DNA of 20,752 bases from Apostichopus californicus (taxonomy: Eukaryota; Echinodermata; Holothuroidea; Aspidochirotida; Stichopodidae). The stretch is taken from assembly GCA_020650975.1 (NCBI GenBank), contig JAIPMN010007117.1:1-20752 (forward strand), read 5' to 3'. A model generated the notes under the pieces. That model was not told the DNA's origin, did not search any database, and saw only the letters and a program-made list of their open reading frames with translations. The translations under genes and the position numbers were made by a program. Position 1 is the first letter of the stretch, and the number at the start of each line of letters is the position of its first letter. Shown here piece after piece: positions 18,091 to 20,752 of this stretch.

Positions 18091-19190
18091 AATGGGAACG
18101 GGTACCAGGGAACCGTCCAAAAAGTTATTCCCTGGTCCAAGCCTTTACTACCTGGTCCCGAAATACGTGGAAACCACTGACATTGTTCTCCATTTTCAGT
18201 TTCACTTTAATTTGCATTAATGAAAGGGAGGATAAAAATGTGTATTCTTCCGTAATTTTATCATTTGGTGATATTACCTTTTATCTTGATTTGTTTAAGT
18301 GTAAAATTTTGTGAAAACTTTGCACTGTATAGCCTTATCAAGGTCTCTGCATTGCATACTTGCATAATTTCAATGCAACAAAATTGACCTTTGTACTCTT
18401 GCACAGCTCATAAAGTTGACCACCCAGAATCAATTTTCTTGGACCGGTCCCACAAAAGTTGAACAGAATGTTTCTATAATCAAAAAATGTGATTGGTCCA
18501 TCATCACACATCGGACATCACTATTTAACAATATTGGGTTGATTGATGTAGTTTTAAGGACTTTCCAACTAATCTATAAATAGGCGTGACCTCCTGGAAC
18601 TCTAGCATTAGTGCACAGCAATGAAAGAACATTTTGGATAGGACTAGTACAAGTATGATATTGCCGGTGTCGTATAAGTGCCGAAAGTTTCTTCTTAGAA
18701 AGTCATTTTTCGCAAAATATAAATATATATATATAATTGTCTCCCATTGCTTAATTTTATCAATTTATGCAAATATACCCCAACGAATGCTTCAAGAGAA
18801 TCTTCAATCACGCAAACCACATTGTCACAAGAAACTTTTTCAATGGGGCATTGCACTGTTTGGCTCGAATGGCCGTACACACTTGGAAGTTACAAAACTT
18901 TTTCATAGGCCAATCAAAACCATCATTGGGGGAAAACATTGCATGTGTTGATTAAAAAGTAATTTTAACATGTAAGTAGTAAATATAAATATGCAGTCTT
19001 GCCATATAAATTAGTTCATGGGTTGTTTACAGTTTTACCATATAAGTGACTGACGGCCTGCATAGCCTATATAGCCTTTAGGCTTGTGTATGATATTATT
19101 GTATAGGTTGATTGCATAATAAACAGGTACCCGGGGGACCTACCAAAATAGGCAATTGGGTACCAGGGAGTACATTTTTTGACTGTTCCC
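18091..19190. repeat. Possible inverted-repeat-bounded element
   Basis: The left segment GGGAACGGGTACCAGGGAAC followed by GTCCAAAAAGTTATTCCCTGGT resembles the reverse complement of the right segment ending at about 19190 (GGGAACAGTCAAAAAATGTA followed by CTCCCTGGTACCC). The match is imperfect and no target duplication was identified. A short AT microsatellite lies inside at 18721-18736. The internal frames (18634-18951 and others) have no recognised domain. Confidence 0.3.
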
Positions 19191-19386
19191 ATCATTGCTT
19201 CCTCTAAGAAATTTCCCATTGAGTCAAAATGGCTAATATCTGAATATTTGACTCACCCCGTCCTGGGGGAGGGGTCTATGGGGAGGGGTAAAATTCCGGG
19301 AAAATTACTTTATTGAACCAAAAACACAATCGATCAATGTTTTCGTGACTTTTCACGATGTTACAATTTGCCGACAGTATTAGTAC

Positions 19387-20074
19387 CAGGGGCGTAGCCA
19401 GGATTTTCAAAGTTCTAGGCACAACTATCTGAGCGGAGCGCCACCATCGGTTGGCGCGGAGCGTACAAGAAAATTTTTGGTTTTACAAACCCCCCAGATG
19501 GCCGGAAACGGCCCTTCCAGAGTGTTCATTTTGGTTCCCTGGCCTCTTGGTAACTTGAGACACCTCAATCAATATTACTTTTAAACCAAAAAAACAAACA
19601 AGTTAAAAAAGTACTTAATTCAATACTACATAATGTATTTAAAATTAGCAAGGTACATGTACAGAGTAAGCCAGTAACAACAGGCAACAAAGTGCTGCAG
19701 CTCTATAAAGTCTGTTAATCAACGATAGGCTTATTCGACTGTGGAATGTTTCTCTACTGAAATATTATCTGCGTAAACGGGTTCTTAACTAGATGTTAAG
19801 AAACTGACAAGATCGGATCCTAGTCTTTTTCGGCAGAAAGAGTGTTGATTAAATCGGCACGTGATAGAAATGACAGCCTAGATGACAGAAGAATAGGTCA
19901 CCTAATTTAGCCATATTCTTGCTACGTTCATTTTAATAGTTTTTCCTGTCTAGACTCTAAAACTCGTCCAGCAAGCTTATGGATTTGAGTTATGGGTGTA
20001 TTAAAAAAAAAAGAAAACGTGGCCAAAAAAGTGTAGGCCCGGGCCTACAGTGCTACATACTGGCTACGCCCCTG
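19387..20074. mobile_element. Non-autonomous DNA-transposon candidate with 15-bp perfect TIRs
   Basis: CAGGGGCGTAGCCAG at 19387-19401 and CTGGCTACGCCCCTG at 20060-20074 are perfect inverted copies, giving a 688-bp unit without a coding frame. The CAGGGG terminus is of the hAT kind. No 8-bp target duplication is seen; instead the flanks (TTAGTAC before, GTACTAA after one extra base) are inverted copies too, so the true ends may lie further out. It includes an 18-bp palindrome at 20032-20049. Confidence 0.65.
20032..20049. repeat. Perfect 18-bp palindrome
   Basis: TGTAGGCCCGGGCCTACA reads the same on both strands, close to the right TIR of the element at 19387-20074. Confidence 0.9.
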
Positions 20075-20752
20075 TGTACTAAACATCGGCCAATCCAATG
20101 TCTGATTTTAAATTGAGGCATGGAACCCTGATCTTCATTTAAATGATGATTGCTAAATAATAACAAATTAGTTCGTTGCATATTACGCTTTATTTTTACA
20201 AGCTAAATTTGGCTCAAATATAGTGCACCACTTGCAATGCAGGGTAGGAATTTAGATTTGGCTCTGGGGGGCTATTTTGGAAAATGAAAAGTTAAAATCG
20301 CCCCCCTTAATGTATTTACGAGGGCTTTTTTAAGGTTTAAGGGGGCGCTTTTCCAAAGTTCAATATGCTGTTTACGGAAAAGGTTGTAAGCATTCATCAG
20401 GACCAAGTAAGCACAATTACCCTCTTCCTAGTTAGCTGCGACCATATAGCAAATTCATTGAAAGTTTAATTGCCAAAATTTGCGATCATTTAGCAAATAA
20501 TGTCAATCCACCGAAAATATGATGAAAAACCAATATCCCATCAACTGAAATAGAAAACACAGGTTTACTTCTACTGAAGGTGCCCTTTCCTTTAATCATG
20601 TATTTTTTCGTGTGTGGATAAAATCACCCACCACCAAATACGAAACCATTATACCGCTGAAAAGTAATCGAAGTTAAAACCTTCAATCCATCGCCACAGC
20701 AACGGTGTACGTAAAATACAACATTCCCTCTCTAAGACATAGCACATACCTT
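20075..20752. other. AT-rich end of window, no gene recognised
   Basis: There is an imperfect inverted repeat (GGAAAA...CGCCCCCCTTAA at 20278-20309 against TTAAGGGGGCGCTTTTCC at 20339-20356). The last bases read AAG|GTATGTGC on the minus strand, a possible splice donor, but only three putative exon bases remain in the window. Confidence 0.4.

Overview
This window looks like invertebrate animal (metazoan) genomic DNA, not prokaryotic. It has long AT-rich non-coding stretches, short open frames bounded by GT/AG splice signals, microsatellites and minisatellites, tRNA-derived SINEs, a DIRS-type tyrosine-recombinase retrotransposon, and a 10-base N scaffold gap. The SINE type (tRNA-like head, a body containing TTGGGCAAG.CACTTTAT, an ATT-rich tail) and the multiplied Death-domain exons suggest a marine deuterostome such as an echinoderm, hemichordate or cephalochordate. 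The species cannot be named from sequence alone.

Left part (1-10308, minus strand): four exons of one probable gene. In transcript order they are 9016-8750, 7544-7284, 4200-3943 and 2137-1847. Each exon is an almost exact Death domain of 86-97 codons, each starts and ends in phase 1, and each is bounded by good acceptor and donor signals. Joined, they stay open for 359 codons, giving at least four Death domains in tandem. The first exon has an acceptor and the last has a donor, so the gene extends in both directions, but I found no further exon. The introns hold a 20-copy minisatellite of about 22 bp, an old SINE copy, and GACCT-rich dispersed repeats.

Middle part (10309-17339, element on minus strand): a GC-rich DIRS1-like retrotransposon. 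It has 120-bp inverted terminal repeats that differ at only two bases, and an internal complementary region (11064-11162) made of the complements of the two outer ends joined head to head. These ends define the element boundaries. Its coding part is broken: a gag-like arginine/proline-rich repeat region, no recognisable reverse transcriptase, a frameshifted RNase H, and a tyrosine recombinase with apparent internal losses and one nonsense codon. Two SINEs, an AACGTT-rich MITE-like island and a tandem duplication lie where the reverse transcriptase would be expected. The N gap at 10527-10536 separates two near-identical 165/166-bp copies of the same sequence, both ending in a long G run, and is very probably an assembly artefact.

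Right part (17340-20752): AT-rich DNA without a recognisable gene. It holds a CA microsatellite, a possible inverted-repeat element (18091-19190), and a TIR-bounded non-autonomous DNA-transposon candidate (19387-20074) that contains an 18-bp perfect palindrome.
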